Source of the DNA: Siccirubricoccus phaeus
Lineage (GTDB): Bacteria; Pseudomonadota; Alphaproteobacteria; Acetobacterales; Acetobacteraceae
Length of the DNA: 64,000 nt
Direction: 5' to 3'
Assembly: GCF_008360935.1 (NCBI RefSeq)
Contig: NZ_SRXO01000011.1
Location: 148,185 to 212,184, forward strand
Shown here piece after piece: positions 7,853-15,145 of the stretch. Within the stretch, counting starts at the first letter, position 1; each line of letters starts with the position of its first letter. Below the pieces are notes generated by a model that did no database searches, was not told the DNA's origin, and was given only the letters and a program-made list of their open reading frames with translations. A program made the position numbers and the translations under genes.

Positions 7853-9772
7853 TCAGAAGAATTGCCGGAGGCCGAGGATGATGAGGTTCTGCACGGTGCT
7901 GCCCCCGGCGAGATCCGCGCTGCGATAGCCGAAGCCGTATTCCACCCAGCCGCTGAGGCTGGCGGTGAGGCTGTGGTTCAGCCGCAGCCGCAGCCCGTAG
8001 CTGTCCGAGGTCCTGGCGCCATCGCGCTCCGTGCGCCCGATCGTCGCGAAGGCGGAGCCGGTGGTGGCGGGGTCGAGCTGCCGGGACCAGCTCAGGCTCA
8101 CCGCATAGGCCGTCTGTGCGAAGGCGGTGGTGCCGCGGGCGGCGGAAAGCGGCAGCCTCTCGTCATAGGTGAAGAAGAAGCCCAGCGTGTCCCGCGTCCA
8201 GCTCTGGCTCAGGCCCAGCGTGCCGCGGCGGTTGCGGGTGATGGCGCTTTGCGTCGCCAGCAGCCCGGTGCCGAAGGGGGCGACGAGCCGGCCGCCGGAA
8301 TGGCCATCCACCAGATTGCCGAGCGCGTCGGTCCGGGCGGCGCTCAGCAGATCGGCGCTCTGCAGCAGGGCGGTGCCGATCTGGTCCGAATAGCGGGCGG
8401 TGAGCCGGGTGCGCGCGCCGAGCGCGACATTGGCGTTGAGGCTGGCGGATTCATACCCGTCCCGCCTTCCGTAGCGCAGCAGGATGCTGCTGTCCTGCCC
8501 CGCCGTCAGCCGGGCGCCGACCGACCAGGTCATCCCCTGCACGGTGAAGGGCCGGGTGCCGCCGAAGCTCTGATCCTCGTAGCCCAGCGCCACCACCGGG
8601 GCGAGCCAGCGGGTCACGGCGTAGCGGGCCTCGACGCCCCCCTGGATGCGGTGGGCGCCGGCCAGGGCGCTGGTGCCGCTGTAGGTGGTGCCGGAGCCGC
8701 TGAGCTGCAGGCCGAGCGGGCCGAAATTCTCGCCCGAGCGGAGGGCGCCCTGCACCTCCTGCATCGTCGTCTCCTCCGGCTTGAAGAAGGGCGTGCTGGA
8801 GCCGGGCAGGGCGGCGCTGCGGCCATCCTGCACCAGGTTGCGGACGGCGTAGCCGAGTTGCAGCGTGGCGTCGCCGCCGAAGCGGTGCAGCAGGTAGGGC
8901 GCGGCCTGCAGCATGGTGGTCTGCACCGCGCGGTTGCGATCGAGCGCGGCGGTGCTGCCGCTGGCATTGCCCTCCACATCGCTGACCGAGCCGCTGCCGA
9001 GCAGGTCGAGGAAGAGCAGATCCTCCACCAGCACCGCCTGGCCGGTGCCGAAGAAGCGCTGGTCGAAGCGGTCGGACCGGGTGTCCTCCGCATGGAAGCG
9101 GCCGGAGGGGTTGTAGGCCAGGCTGCCGCTGAAGCGGGCGGTGCTGGCGAAGGCGGTGACCGCCGGGGTGAGGGTGAGATAGGCGTCGCCGCGCCGGTCC
9201 CGCGCCGTGTTGCGGACATTGTCCGTGCCGGCGAGGGTGAGGCCGAGGCTCGGGCTGATCCCCCAGCCCCGCTCCGGGCCGGCGGCGGTGCCGCCGGCGG
9301 GGAGAAGCCCGAGCTCCCCGCCCCGCATCAGGGGGGTGTCGAACAGGCCGATATCGTCGAGGGCGGGGGCGGAAAAGCCGCTGCCGCGCCCCTCTGCCCC
9401 GGCATCCAGCCGGACCTCGCCGCCCCCGGGCGCCAGGAGCTGGGCGGCGGCGGGGCTGGCCAGGGCCAGGGCGGCGCAGAGCCCGGCGCCGAGGCGGTGC
9501 GCCGCGGCGCCCTCCCCCTTCCCCCGGCCGGCTCCCGCCTGCGCGGCCTCTCCGCGGGTGGCCTGCCCGTCGGCAGCCCGCGCCTGGGTGGCTTTCCCGC
9601 GGGCGGCCTGCTCCTCGGCAGCCCGCCCCTGGGTGGCTTTCCCCTGGGCGGCTTGCCCCTCGGCAACCCACGCCTGGGCGGATTTCCTCCGGGCGGACCA
9701 CACCCGGCAGGCCTCTCTTCTCCAGGCGCGCGCGGCCGCGCGGCACCTCACCGGACCGACCGGGAGCGGCAT
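7853..9772 (-). CDS. XrtA-system outer-membrane beta-barrel protein (TIGR03016-like)
   Basis: This 639-aa frame ends in many alternating amphipathic strands and a terminal Phe (GLRQFF), as expected for an outer-membrane barrel. Family members lie in exosortase loci beside the ATPase, tyrosine kinase and chain-length genes and are thought to help polysaccharide export. Strand-rich parts include SLAYNPSGRFHAEDTRSDRF and LRLNHSLTASLSGWVEYGFG. The signal peptide-like segment (LGAGLCAALALASPAAAQ) lies only after ~90 residues. The preceding leader is coded by 15-bp tandem repeats. Few in-frame starts exist between: ATG 9772, one base after the kinase stop, or a GTG near 9703. So the repeats appear to be translated. 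Confidence 0.82.
   Translation of the reverse strand: MPLPVGPVRCRAAARAWRREACRVWSARRKSAQAWVAEGQAAQGKATQGRAAEEQAARGKATQARAADGQATRGEAAQAGAGRGKGEGAAAHRLGAGLCAALALASPAAAQLLAPGGGEVRLDAGAEGRGSGFSAPALDDIGLFDTPLMRGGELGLLPAGGTAAGPERGWGISPSLGLTLAGTDNVRNTARDRRGDAYLTLTPAVTAFASTARFSGSLAYNPSGRFHAEDTRSDRFDQRFFGTGQAVLVEDLLFLDLLGSGSVSDVEGNASGSTAALDRNRAVQTTMLQAAPYLLHRFGGDATLQLGYAVRNLVQDGRSAALPGSSTPFFKPEETTMQEVQGALRSGENFGPLGLQLSGSGTTYSGTSALAGAHRIQGGVEARYAVTRWLAPVVALGYEDQSFGGTRPFTVQGMTWSVGARLTAGQDSSILLRYGRRDGYESASLNANVALGARTRLTARYSDQIGTALLQSADLLSAARTDALGNLVDGHSGGRLVAPFGTGLLATQSAITRNRRGTLGLSQSWTRDTLGFFFTYDERLPLSAARGTTAFAQTAYAVSLSWSRQLDPATTGSAFATIGRTERDGARTSDSYGLRLRLNHSLTASLSGWVEYGFGYRSADLAGGSTVQNLIILGLRQFF
9540..9712. 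repeat. 15-bp tandem repeats inside the outer-membrane protein gene
   Basis: About ten degenerate 15-bp units of the kind CTGGGTGGCTTTCCC, GCGGGCGGCCTGCTC and CTCGGCAGCCCGCCC succeed each other, with a 45-bp higher-order period. On the coding strand they give a repetitive Ala/Gln/Gly/Lys leader upstream of the signal peptide. The period keeps the reading frame. Confidence 0.85.
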
Positions 9773-9773
9773 C

Positions 9774-10922
9774 TCAGCCCCCGGGCCTCAGGCCGTAGGA
9801 GCCATAGACATCATAGGCGCCATAGGCGCCGAAGCTGTCATTGCTCATCATCCGGGTCTGGTTCAGCACGAGCTGCAGGCTGGGGCAGGCCTCCACCAGG
9901 TCGAGCGCTGCCTCCACCTCATCCCGCTGGGTGCGTTCGGCCTGCACCACCATCACCACCTGGCCGACCGCCGGCGCCAGGTTCGAAGGATCGCTGGTGG
10001 AGAGGCAGGGCGGGCTGTCCAGCACGAAGACATGCTGCGGCAGGGCGGCGGAGAGGCGCAGCAGCATGGCCACCACCCCGGCGCCGGGCGGCAATTCGGA
10101 ACCGCCCGCGGCCGGGCCATAGGGCAGGATAGAAAGCCGCGGCAGCTCGGTGGGGATCGGCAGGGTTTCCGGCGCCAGGCCGGGATCGGCGGCCAGGGCC
10201 CGCACCCCCGGCTGGTCCGCCAGGCCGAGCAATTCGGAGAGGGAGCCGCGCTTGCCGTCCATATCCACCAGCACGGCGGGGCGGCCGCCGCCGGTGGCAA
10301 TGCTGGCGGCGAGGTTGAGGGCGGTGAAGGTCTTGCCCTCCCCCGGCCGGGCGCTGGTGATGAGGATGGCGCGGGCGCAGCGCCCCTCCGCTTCCGGCGT
10401 CGAGCGCAGGGTGCGCAGCACCTGGTGCTGCACCACGTTCATCTCTTCGGAGGCCCGGTTGCGCTCCGCCCCGCCCGGGGCGACCACGAGGCCGGCGCGG
10501 CGGATGGTCTCGAGGCTCACCGGCTCGGGCGCGGCCGGGGCCTCGCCGGCATCCACCGATGGCAGCGTGGGGGCTTCGGCGGCGCCTGTGCCGGCGATAC
10601 CTGTGCTGGCGATACCTGTGCCGGCGATACCTGCCCCGGCGACGCCGGCCCCGGCGGCCAGGCCGTCCCCCGCGATGGCCTCCCCTGCAACAGCGCCCCC
10701 GGCGAGGGCGTCGCCGCCCCCGGCAGCACCGGTCGTGGCGCTGCCGGGCCGGGCGGCGCTGCCGGGGGCGGCACCGCCGCGCGGCGGGGCGAGGGCCGCC
10801 CCGCCCGGCGCGGCGCCGCCCGGCGTGGCCGGGCTGCCGCCGGCGCGCAGCAGCGTGCCGGCACCACCCAGTGCTTCCATGGCGCGCTCGACCAGATGGG
10901 AGCGGGTCTTCGGGTCGCTCAC
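9774..10922 (-). CDS. XrtA-associated tyrosine autokinase (BY-kinase)
   Basis: This 382-aa cytoplasmic ATPase domain is the tyrosine kinase partner of the chain-length protein (TIGR03018-like), controlling polymer length through autophosphorylation. The kinase core begins near residue 135, with Walker A SARPGEGKTFT (190-200), Walker A' AVLVDMDGKRG and a Walker B-like HVFVLDSPP. The C-terminus carries a tyrosine cluster (FGAYGAYDVYGSYG), the usual phosphorylation tail. Residues ~30-130 are a long Ala/Gly linker, partly coded by 15-bp repeats (10591-10650). The start overlaps the chain-length stop by ATGA. The transmembrane part is in the separate chain-length gene. Confidence 0.92.
   Translation of the reverse strand: MSDPKTRSHLVERAMEALGGAGTLLRAGGSPATPGGAAPGGAALAPPRGGAAPGSAARPGSATTGAAGGGDALAGGAVAGEAIAGDGLAAGAGVAGAGIAGTGIASTGIAGTGAAEAPTLPSVDAGEAPAAPEPVSLETIRRAGLVVAPGGAERNRASEEMNVVQHQVLRTLRSTPEAEGRCARAILITSARPGEGKTFTALNLAASIATGGGRPAVLVDMDGKRGSLSELLGLADQPGVRALAADPGLAPETLPIPTELPRLSILPYGPAAGGSELPPGAGVVAMLLRLSAALPQHVFVLDSPPCLSTSDPSNLAPAVGQVVMVVQAERTQRDEVEAALDLVEACPSLQLVLNQTRMMSNDSFGAYGAYDVYGSYGLRPGG
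10591..10650. repeat. 15-bp tandem repeat in the tyrosine kinase linker
   Basis: Four units (CCGGCGATACCTGTG, CTGGCGATACCTGTG, CCGGCGATACCTGCC and CCGGCGACGCCGGCC) lie head to tail. They code for a repeated Gly-Ile-Ala-Gly-Thr type pentapeptide between the N-terminus and the kinase core. Confidence 0.9.
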
Positions 10923-12457
10923 GCCAGGATCCTCGCCACCAGGGAGGGGAGCCGGGCCATCACCTTCGGCCCGACCGACAGCACCGCGCCATAGGTCAGC
11001 AGCAGCAGCCCGAGGCTGCCGGCGAAGCTCAGCCGCGCCACGGTGGGGGAGGCGGGGGCGAGGGTGGAGGAGACGCTGCCGAGCACCGGCAGGCCGAGCT
11101 GGCGGAGGTCGTGCAGCGTGTAGAAGCCGCGGTCGAACTGCACCAGCAGCAGGGCGAGCCCGGCCCCGGCCCCGAGCCCGAGGGCGAGCACGGCGGAGGC
11201 GAGAAGGAAGCGGTTCGGCCCGGTCGGCAGGCTCGGCACCATGGGCGGGTCCACGATTTCCAGCCGCACCCGGTCGGTGCCGCTGCGGGCGGCGCCGGCG
11301 ATCTGCACCGCCTCCCGCCGCGCCAGCAGCTCCTCGTAATTCCGCCGCAGCACGTTGTAGTCGCGATCGAGGTTCTGGTACTGCGCCTGAAGCTGCGGCG
11401 CGCCGCGGGCAATCGCCTCCAGCCGCTCCACCTGCTGCTCCTCCTCCTGCACCCGGCGCTCGCGGGAGGCGATCTCGGCATCCATCTCGATCAGCCGCAG
11501 CTTCATCTGCTCATAGACCGGGTTGGGCCTGGTGGTCTGGGTGCCGCCGCCGCCGCGGGACGGGGCGCCGCCGGTGCCGGAGGCGCGCAGCTCGGCCAGG
11601 GCGGTGCGGGCGGCGATGACGTCCGGGTGCTGCTCGGTGAAGCGCAGGCGCAGCTCGCGCAGCAGGCGCTCGCCCTCGGCGATGCGGCTTTCCGCCGGCG
11701 GGCCGCCGGCGGCCTCGGCCGCGGTCAGCGTCTGCGGCAGGGATTGGAGCTGCGGCTTCATCAGATCCCGCCGCACCACCAGATCCTGCAGCTCCCCACG
11801 CAGCCGCAGCAGGGAGGCGCGGGCGGCCTCCATCCGGCTGACGCCGCCGAGCGAATCCTGCGGCAGCAAATCGATGTAGCGGGCACGGAATTCGGCGCGG
11901 CGCCGCTCCGCCTCGCGGAGCTGGGTCTCGTAGCTGGCAATCTGCTGGGCGACGAAGGCGCGGGCATTCTCCATCGCCTGCCGGTCGTTGCTGCTGGCGG
12001 ATTCGATGAAGATGGTCAGCAGGGTCTGCACCACGTCGCGCGCCAGGCGCGGGTCGCGGTCGGTGTAGGAGATGGTGAAGAGGTTGCGGGTCTGGGTGGT
12101 GATGCGGACATCCCGCGCCAGGCGCTGCAGCAGCGCTTCCCGCGCTGCCACGCTGTTGACCCGCAGGTCCAGGTCGGTGCGGGCGATCACCCGTTCCAGA
12201 TTGGGCTGGCTCAGCAGGGTGCGCTGCAGGATGTCCACCTGGTTGGCCGGGGCGTTGTCCACCGCGATGCCGCGCAGGAGCTGGCCGAGGATCATGTCCG
12301 CATCGGCGTAGAGCCGGGCGGTGGCGCGGTACTGGTCCGGCAGGTTGGAGACGGCGGCCCAGCCGAGGGCGCAGATGGCCCAGGCGAGCAGCATGGCCTT
12401 CCAGCGGTGCCGCCAGCCGGATTTGGCGAAGCGGCGGGCCTGGGTGAGGAGCTGCAT
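10919..12457 (-). CDS. XrtA-system chain-length determinant (Wzz/polysaccharide co-polymerase)
   Basis: This 512-aa protein is the PCP component (TIGR03007-like) that sets polymer length in the inner membrane. An N-terminal helix (MLLAWAICALGWAAVSNLP) precedes the Wzz domain (QYRATARLYADADMILGQLL). A long periplasmic coiled coil rich in Glu/Arg/Gln covers residues ~170-360. The family signature NRFLLASAVLALGLGAG starts the second membrane helix, and a third helix (LGLLLLTYGAVLSVGP) is near the end. It lacks a kinase domain, which is supplied by the downstream gene overlapping by ATGA. It begins 4 bp after the export lipoprotein stop. Confidence 0.92.
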   Translation of the reverse strand: MQLLTQARRFAKSGWRHRWKAMLLAWAICALGWAAVSNLPDQYRATARLYADADMILGQLLRGIAVDNAPANQVDILQRTLLSQPNLERVIARTDLDLRVNSVAAREALLQRLARDVRITTQTRNLFTISYTDRDPRLARDVVQTLLTIFIESASSNDRQAMENARAFVAQQIASYETQLREAERRRAEFRARYIDLLPQDSLGGVSRMEAARASLLRLRGELQDLVVRRDLMKPQLQSLPQTLTAAEAAGGPPAESRIAEGERLLRELRLRFTEQHPDVIAARTALAELRASGTGGAPSRGGGGTQTTRPNPVYEQMKLRLIEMDAEIASRERRVQEEEQQVERLEAIARGAPQLQAQYQNLDRDYNVLRRNYEELLARREAVQIAGAARSGTDRVRLEIVDPPMVPSLPTGPNRFLLASAVLALGLGAGAGLALLLVQFDRGFYTLHDLRQLGLPVLGSVSSTLAPASPTVARLSFAGSLGLLLLTYGAVLSVGPKVMARLPSLVARILA

Positions 12458-12461
12458 CGGC

Positions 12462-13370
12462 TCAGAACCAGCTCTGCGGGATGACCAGCGTATCGCCCGG
12501 CCGCATCGGCATGTCCTGGGAGATGTCGCCGTCCCGCAGCAGGTCCGAGAGCCGGAGGCGGATGTTCTGCGCCTGGCCGTCCGGGCCGCGGCGGACGATC
12601 TCCGCCCGGTTGCCGGCGGCGTAGCGGGTGAGGCCGCCGACCTCGATCAGCACGTCGAGCACCGACATGCCTTCCCGGTAGGGGATGGCCTTGGGCTGCG
12701 CCGCCTCGCCGATGATGCGGATCTGCCGGCTGGTGGGGCCGATGAAGGACCGCACCATGACAGTCACGTTCGGCTCCCGCACATATTCCTTCAGCTTCTC
12801 CTCGATCACCTTGGCGAGCTGGGAGGGGGTGCGGCCGGCCGCCTCGATATCCGGCACCAGGGGGAGGGAGAGCCTGCCATCCGGCCGCACCGGCAGCTCG
12901 GCGCTGAGTTCGGGCGAGCGGTAGACGAAGATGGAGAGGTTGTCCCCGGGGCCGATCACGTAATCCGGGGCCGGGGTGGCCGTGGTGCCGGATTGCCCGG
13001 TGCCCGCCTGTGCCGCGCCGGCGGCCCCGGGGCCGCCGGCCGGTGGCGCGGCGCAGGCGCCGAGGCCGAGCAGCAGGGCCAGCATGGCCAGGCCGGCCGG
13101 CCCTGGCGGCAGCAGGCGCCGCCGCGCCGCTGCCCGCCGCGCCGCCACCCCGGGCTGCGCCCCGCCGGGCTCCACACTGTCGAACGTCACGCTGCCCGAC
13201 GTCGCACCGCCCGACGTCACGCCGCCCGACGTCACGCTGCCGGCCTGCGCCCTGCCGGCCCATGCCACGCCGGGCCACGCCATCCCGGGCCACGCCGCCA
13301 AACGCTGCGCCACCATTCCTAGCTCTCCTTTGGCGCGCATGGCGCCGCCGCGACCGGTCCGCGACAGCAT
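12462..13370 (-). CDS. XrtA-system polysaccharide export lipoprotein (Wza-like)
   Basis: This outer-membrane export protein (TIGR03027-like) has a Poly_export domain, DYVIGPGDNLSIFVYRSPEL, followed by two SLBB-like segments (IRIIGEAAQPKAIPYREGMS and later TLVIPQSWF). A lipobox LLGLGAC gives a lipidated Cys after a hydrophobic stretch. The long frame from ATG 13370 (302 aa) puts about 90 residues ahead of the signal peptide, coded by 15-bp repeats. A GTG at 13148 would give a normal 228-aa lipoprotein and leave the repeats as 5' untranslated leader. I see no strong ribosome site for either, so the start is undecided; I list the longer frame. Confidence 0.85.
   Translation of the reverse strand: MLSRTGRGGAMRAKGELGMVAQRLAAWPGMAWPGVAWAGRAQAGSVTSGGVTSGGATSGSVTFDSVEPGGAQPGVAARRAAARRRLLPPGPAGLAMLALLLGLGACAAPPAGGPGAAGAAQAGTGQSGTTATPAPDYVIGPGDNLSIFVYRSPELSAELPVRPDGRLSLPLVPDIEAAGRTPSQLAKVIEEKLKEYVREPNVTVMVRSFIGPTSRQIRIIGEAAQPKAIPYREGMSVLDVLIEVGGLTRYAAGNRAEIVRRGPDGQAQNIRLRLSDLLRDGDISQDMPMRPGDTLVIPQSWF
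13183..13300. repeat. 15-bp tandem repeats at the 5' end of the export lipoprotein gene
   Basis: About eight units of 15 bp (CGACGTCACGCCGCC, CGACGTCGCACCGCC, GGCCCATGCCACGCC and variants) lie in tandem. They are either the N-terminal leader of the export lipoprotein or its untranslated leader. GACGTC words give a dense array of small palindromes. Confidence 0.85.
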
Positions 13371-13757
13371 GCAGCCCAGTTCTTGAGATGGCGTGAAGCT
13401 AGGGGGAACCTAACCCTTCCGCAACATCCAAATAATAACACTTTGCTAAATTTCCACTATGTTCCGGCAGCGGATGAGTCCGTCTGGCGCCAGCCATTGA
13501 CGCAGGATTGTGACCGGAATACCGGCCTTGCCGCGGGAACCGCAGCGGCTCACCAGCCAGGTTTCACAAAAATTTGAGAATCCGACCAGACGGCTTCGGC
13601 CCCAGGGGTTGCGCCGCCCGCGGCGCAATTACGACGACGATCCCGCTCCAACTCTTATATTGAAAACTTTTCTCAAAGAGTGGACATAGCCGGCAGACGC
13701 AAACGGATCGTTAACGACGCGGCCGCCCCAGCGGCCGCGGGAGCAGGGATGCCAGCC
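13371..13757. promoter_or_regulatory. AT-rich divergent control region of the EPS locus
   Basis: This gap separates the two divergent arms and is the most AT-rich stretch of the window. It has islands near 13425-13460 (AATAATAACACTTTGCTAAAT), 13563-13580 and 13650-13680. It contains no convincing gene; short frames at 13383-13577 and 13446-13628 lack recognisable features. A plausible sigma-70 promoter for the plus arm is listed separately. PrsR is a sigma-54 activator by family, so -24/-12 elements are expected here, but I could not identify a convincing GG-N10-GC site. Confidence 0.6.
13660..13688 (+). promoter_or_regulatory. Candidate sigma-70 promoter for the sugar transferase operon
   Basis: TTGAAA (13660-13665) and GACATA (13683-13688) are separated by 17 bp. 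This would start transcription about 60 bp ahead of the chosen ATG at 13758. It overlaps the alternative GTG 13680 start, which argues against that start. Confidence 0.35.
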
Positions 13758-15098
13758 ATGACCACCCTTTTCGGGCACAGCATCCGTTCCGAGCTGCTCA
13801 TCCTCTACGTCGTCGAATCCCTCGCCTGCTTCCTCGCCATCTACCTCCTCCTCACCTGGAGCATCCCCCCCGCCGGCCCGCCGCTCGACCAGGGCGCCGG
13901 CCTCGCCCTCGCCATCCTCCTCGCCCTCGCCGCCGGCCTCGTCGCCGGCGCCAGCGGCCTCTACCAGCCGCAGATCTGGTCGCGCGGCCGCCGCCTGCTG
14001 CGCGGCAGCCTGGTCGCCGGCCTGCTGCTGCTGCTGCTGGCCTGGCCGCTGCTGCACCTGTTCCACGCCGTCAGCCCGGAAACCCGGCTGCGCGGCCTGG
14101 CCGAGCTGGGCCTCGCCTTCTTCCTCGTCATCCACGCCACCCGCCTCGGCTTCGCCGCCCTCGCCCGTTCCGGCCTGCTCCGCCGCCGCCTCGTCCTGGT
14201 GCGGGACGGGGAGGCGCCGGCCCGCCCGCTGGACCCGGCCGAGCCGGGCTTCGAGATCGCCTTCGCGCTTCGCCCCGGCCAGGGCCTGGCCGCCGAGCTG
14301 GCGCCGGACCGGCTCCGCGCCGGCCGGGTCTGGGCGGTGGTGGCGCCGGACCCGGCGCTGCTGCCCGCCCCCGTCCGCCATGGCTGCGAGGCCGCCGGCG
14401 TGCATGTCTTCTCCACCGCCGAGCTGCGCGAGCGGCATCTCGCCCGGCTGGACATCGACAATCTGCCGGAGGATTGGGCCGCCGGCACCCGCGCCGCCCG
14501 CGAGGGCTGCGTCGAGGCGGCGCTGCGCCGCGCCTTCGACATCGCCATCGCCCTCTTCCTGGTGGCCTTCACCTTGCCGGTGCTGCTCTGCACCGCGCTG
14601 GCCATCAAGCTCGACACCCGCGGCCCGGTGCTCTACCGGCAGGAGCGCGTCGGGCGCGGCGGCAAGGTCTTCAAGCTGTTCAAATTCCGCAGCATGGTGG
14701 TGGATGCGGAGGCGGGCGGCGCCCCGGTCTGGGCCAGCAAGCGGGACCCCCGCGTCACCCGCGTCGGCCGCATCATCCGCCTCACCCGCATCGACGAGGT
14801 CCCGCAGGTGCTGAACGTGCTGCGCGGCGACATGGCCCTGGTCGGCCCACGGCCGGAACGGCCCGCCTTCGTCGCGCAGCTCACCCGCCTCATCCCGCAT
14901 TACGGCGACCGCGCCCTGGTCCGCCCCGGCATCACCGGTTGGGCCCAGGTAAACTTTCCTTACGGCGCGTCGGTCGAGGATGCGCGCATGAAGCTCGCCT
15001 ACGACCTCTACTATCTCGGCCGCCGCAGCCTGTTCCTCGACCTGCTGATCCTGGTCGCCACGGTCCGCGTGGTGCTGTTCCAGGAAGGCTCCCGATGA
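13758..15098 (+). CDS. PEP-CTERM-associated polyprenyl-phosphate sugar transferase
   Basis: This 446-aa protein should start repeat-unit synthesis by moving a sugar-1-phosphate onto undecaprenyl phosphate (TIGR03013/TIGR03025-like, WcaJ/PglC superfamily). Four N-terminal membrane segments lead into a Rossmann-like linker, then a fifth helix (DIAIALFLVAFTLPVLLCTA). The catalytic part contains GPVLYRQERVGRGGKVFKLF, FRSM, IDEVPQVLNVLRGDMALVGP and RPGITGWAQVN. ATG 13758 is 9 bp from AGCAGGG; ATG 13749 and GTG 13680 are in-frame alternatives. It opens the plus-strand arm and is followed by a tiny frame overlapping as ATGA. Confidence 0.9.
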   Translation: MTTLFGHSIRSELLILYVVESLACFLAIYLLLTWSIPPAGPPLDQGAGLALAILLALAAGLVAGASGLYQPQIWSRGRRLLRGSLVAGLLLLLLAWPLLHLFHAVSPETRLRGLAELGLAFFLVIHATRLGFAALARSGLLRRRLVLVRDGEAPARPLDPAEPGFEIAFALRPGQGLAAELAPDRLRAGRVWAVVAPDPALLPAPVRHGCEAAGVHVFSTAELRERHLARLDIDNLPEDWAAGTRAAREGCVEAALRRAFDIAIALFLVAFTLPVLLCTALAIKLDTRGPVLYRQERVGRGGKVFKLFKFRSMVVDAEAGGAPVWASKRDPRVTRVGRIIRLTRIDEVPQVLNVLRGDMALVGPRPERPAFVAQLTRLIPHYGDRALVRPGITGWAQVNFPYGASVEDARMKLAYDLYYLGRRSLFLDLLILVATVRVVLFQEGSR

Positions 15099-15145
15099 GC
15101 AGGCTGCCGGCGGGCCCGGCCGGCGGCGGCCCGAAGCTGCCGTGA
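15095..15145 (+). CDS. Tiny 16-codon frame linking the sugar transferase and prsK
   Basis: An ATG overlapping the sugar transferase stop (ATGA) opens a 16-codon frame (MSRLPAGPAGGGPKLP). Its stop overlaps the prsK GTG as GTGA. The frame may only serve to carry ribosomes across the 43-bp gap, a translational relay. No family is recognisable and expression is unproven. Confidence 0.25.
   Translation: MSRLPAGPAGGGPKLP

Noticed and set aside
13383..13628. Short frames (64 and 60 aa) in the AT-rich divergent gap
   Set aside because: They overlap each other on opposite strands, lack ribosome sites and cover the expected promoter zone.
13680..13757. GTG 13680 start for the sugar transferase
   Set aside because: The added residues are not family-like and the codon lies inside the best promoter candidate.
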